Below are positions 5,237 to 5,621 of a stretch of 5,621 nucleotides of DNA, in pieces; positions within the stretch are counted from its first letter, which is position 1, and each line of letters opens with the position of its first letter. The notes beneath the pieces are model-generated. The model made no database searches, was not told the origin of the DNA, and saw only the letters and a list, made by a program, of their open reading frames with translations. Both the position numbers and the translations under genes were made by a program. Origin of the DNA: Candidatus Shapirobacteria bacterium (GTDB lineage: Bacteria > Patescibacteriota > Microgenomatia > UBA12405); NCBI GenBank assembly GCA_023245435.1, contig JAHFKH010000045.1, positions 1 through 5,621 on the forward strand, given 5' to 3'.

Positions 5237-5621
5237 TTACAGTGGTCCTAGATTACCGTACCAAATTCCTACAACAGTAGGTGTTGGAGCAGAGACATTG
5301 GGCTGAACATTTATATTCTGTGTATTGCCAGACCTGAGACAATTTGTCAGATTCGTTTTAGCTATATTTCTAATAGCATCACCTGAGCTACCACCATACG
5401 AATTAGCCTTTTGTATGTCTGCTTGATATTGAGTGTTACAAATAGAAGAATAATCTACGTTCTGATTTTGTTGTATTTGTTGAATCGTTGGTACATTTGG
5501 CGAAGTTACAGTGTATTGAGTTATTGCTGGAACATATTGGCTTAAACTCAAAGGTGGAGAGTTCTTATAAATTGAGTTATAGATGTCCATCGCTTTTTGT
5601 TGAAATTGCTTACATTCAGCA
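5237..5621 (-). CDS. Partial Gln/Asn-rich protein, 5' end outside the window
   Basis: The frame is open to the right edge and gives 127 visible residues. An internal ATG at 5590 could be taken as the start, but the ten codons before it (reading AECKQFQQKA) continue the frame without a stop, and no promoter-like -10 box precedes that ATG, so the real start is probably outside. The visible part has a Pro/Thr/Gln/Asn-rich stretch (about 22-54), a helix-like segment bounded by Cys61 and Cys94, with Cys3 further upstream, and a Val/Pro/Thr-rich tail ending in GNLGPL. The composition resembles linker regions of exported proteins; any signal peptide would lie in the missing part. The stop is followed 36 bases later by repeat copy 3. 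Family not recognised. Confidence 0.65.
   Translation of the reverse strand, partial: AECKQFQQKAMDIYNSIYKNSPPLSLSQYVPAITQYTVTSPNVPTIQQIQQNQNVDYSSICNTQYQADIQKANSYGGSSGDAIRNIAKTNLTNCLRSGNTQNINVQPNVSAPTPTVVGIWYGNLGPL

Overview
The window looks like AT-rich bacterial DNA in which every supportable gene lies on the minus strand. It probably comes from a small-genome, host-dependent lineage such as Patescibacteria (CPR, perhaps Microgenomates-like). This is inferred from four things: short unrecognised proteins anchored by one N-terminal membrane helix, Thr/Pro or Ser/Asn/Gln-rich linkers, no clear Shine-Dalgarno sequences, and GC-rich interspersed repeats in AT-rich gaps. No marker gene (rRNA, tRNA, ribosomal protein) is present to prove it, and the standard code reads cleanly.

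Layout, in the direction of transcription (right to left). The right edge holds the 3' part of a Gln/Asn-rich gene (5237-5621). Next comes a membrane-anchored protein with an Ig-like, DUF4352-like beta domain (4440-5117), then a small soluble orphan (3937-4275). These three look like separate transcription units. Each gap around them (119-164 bases) carries one copy of an interspersed repeat (3859-3904, 4325-4370, 5174-5200), and each copy is followed by a candidate sigma70-type promoter whose -10 box sits only 5-6 bases before the next ATG.

From 3772 leftward the genes are packed tightly and form a probable operon. In order they are: a 30-residue single-helix peptide too short for routine gene calling (3680-3772); an anchored Excalibur-domain protein (3267-3671); an anchored beta-rich protein (2399-3220); an anchored ten-cysteine protein (1642-2385); a 362-residue protein with no membrane segment (618-1706); a five-helix membrane protein (103-621); and the start of another gene that runs off the left edge (1-113). 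Spacing runs from a 65-base overlap to a 46-base gap, and one junction is a 4-base ATGA overlap.

The operon reads as a cell-envelope module: a polytopic membrane protein, three single-pass proteins with extracytoplasmic domains (one with a predicted Ca2+-binding loop, one rich in paired cysteines), a tiny membrane peptide and a probably cytoplasmic partner. Only the Excalibur domain is recognised with confidence, so the joint function is unknown. No gap exceeds 300 bases, and I see no tRNA, rRNA, CRISPR array, transposase or riboswitch.
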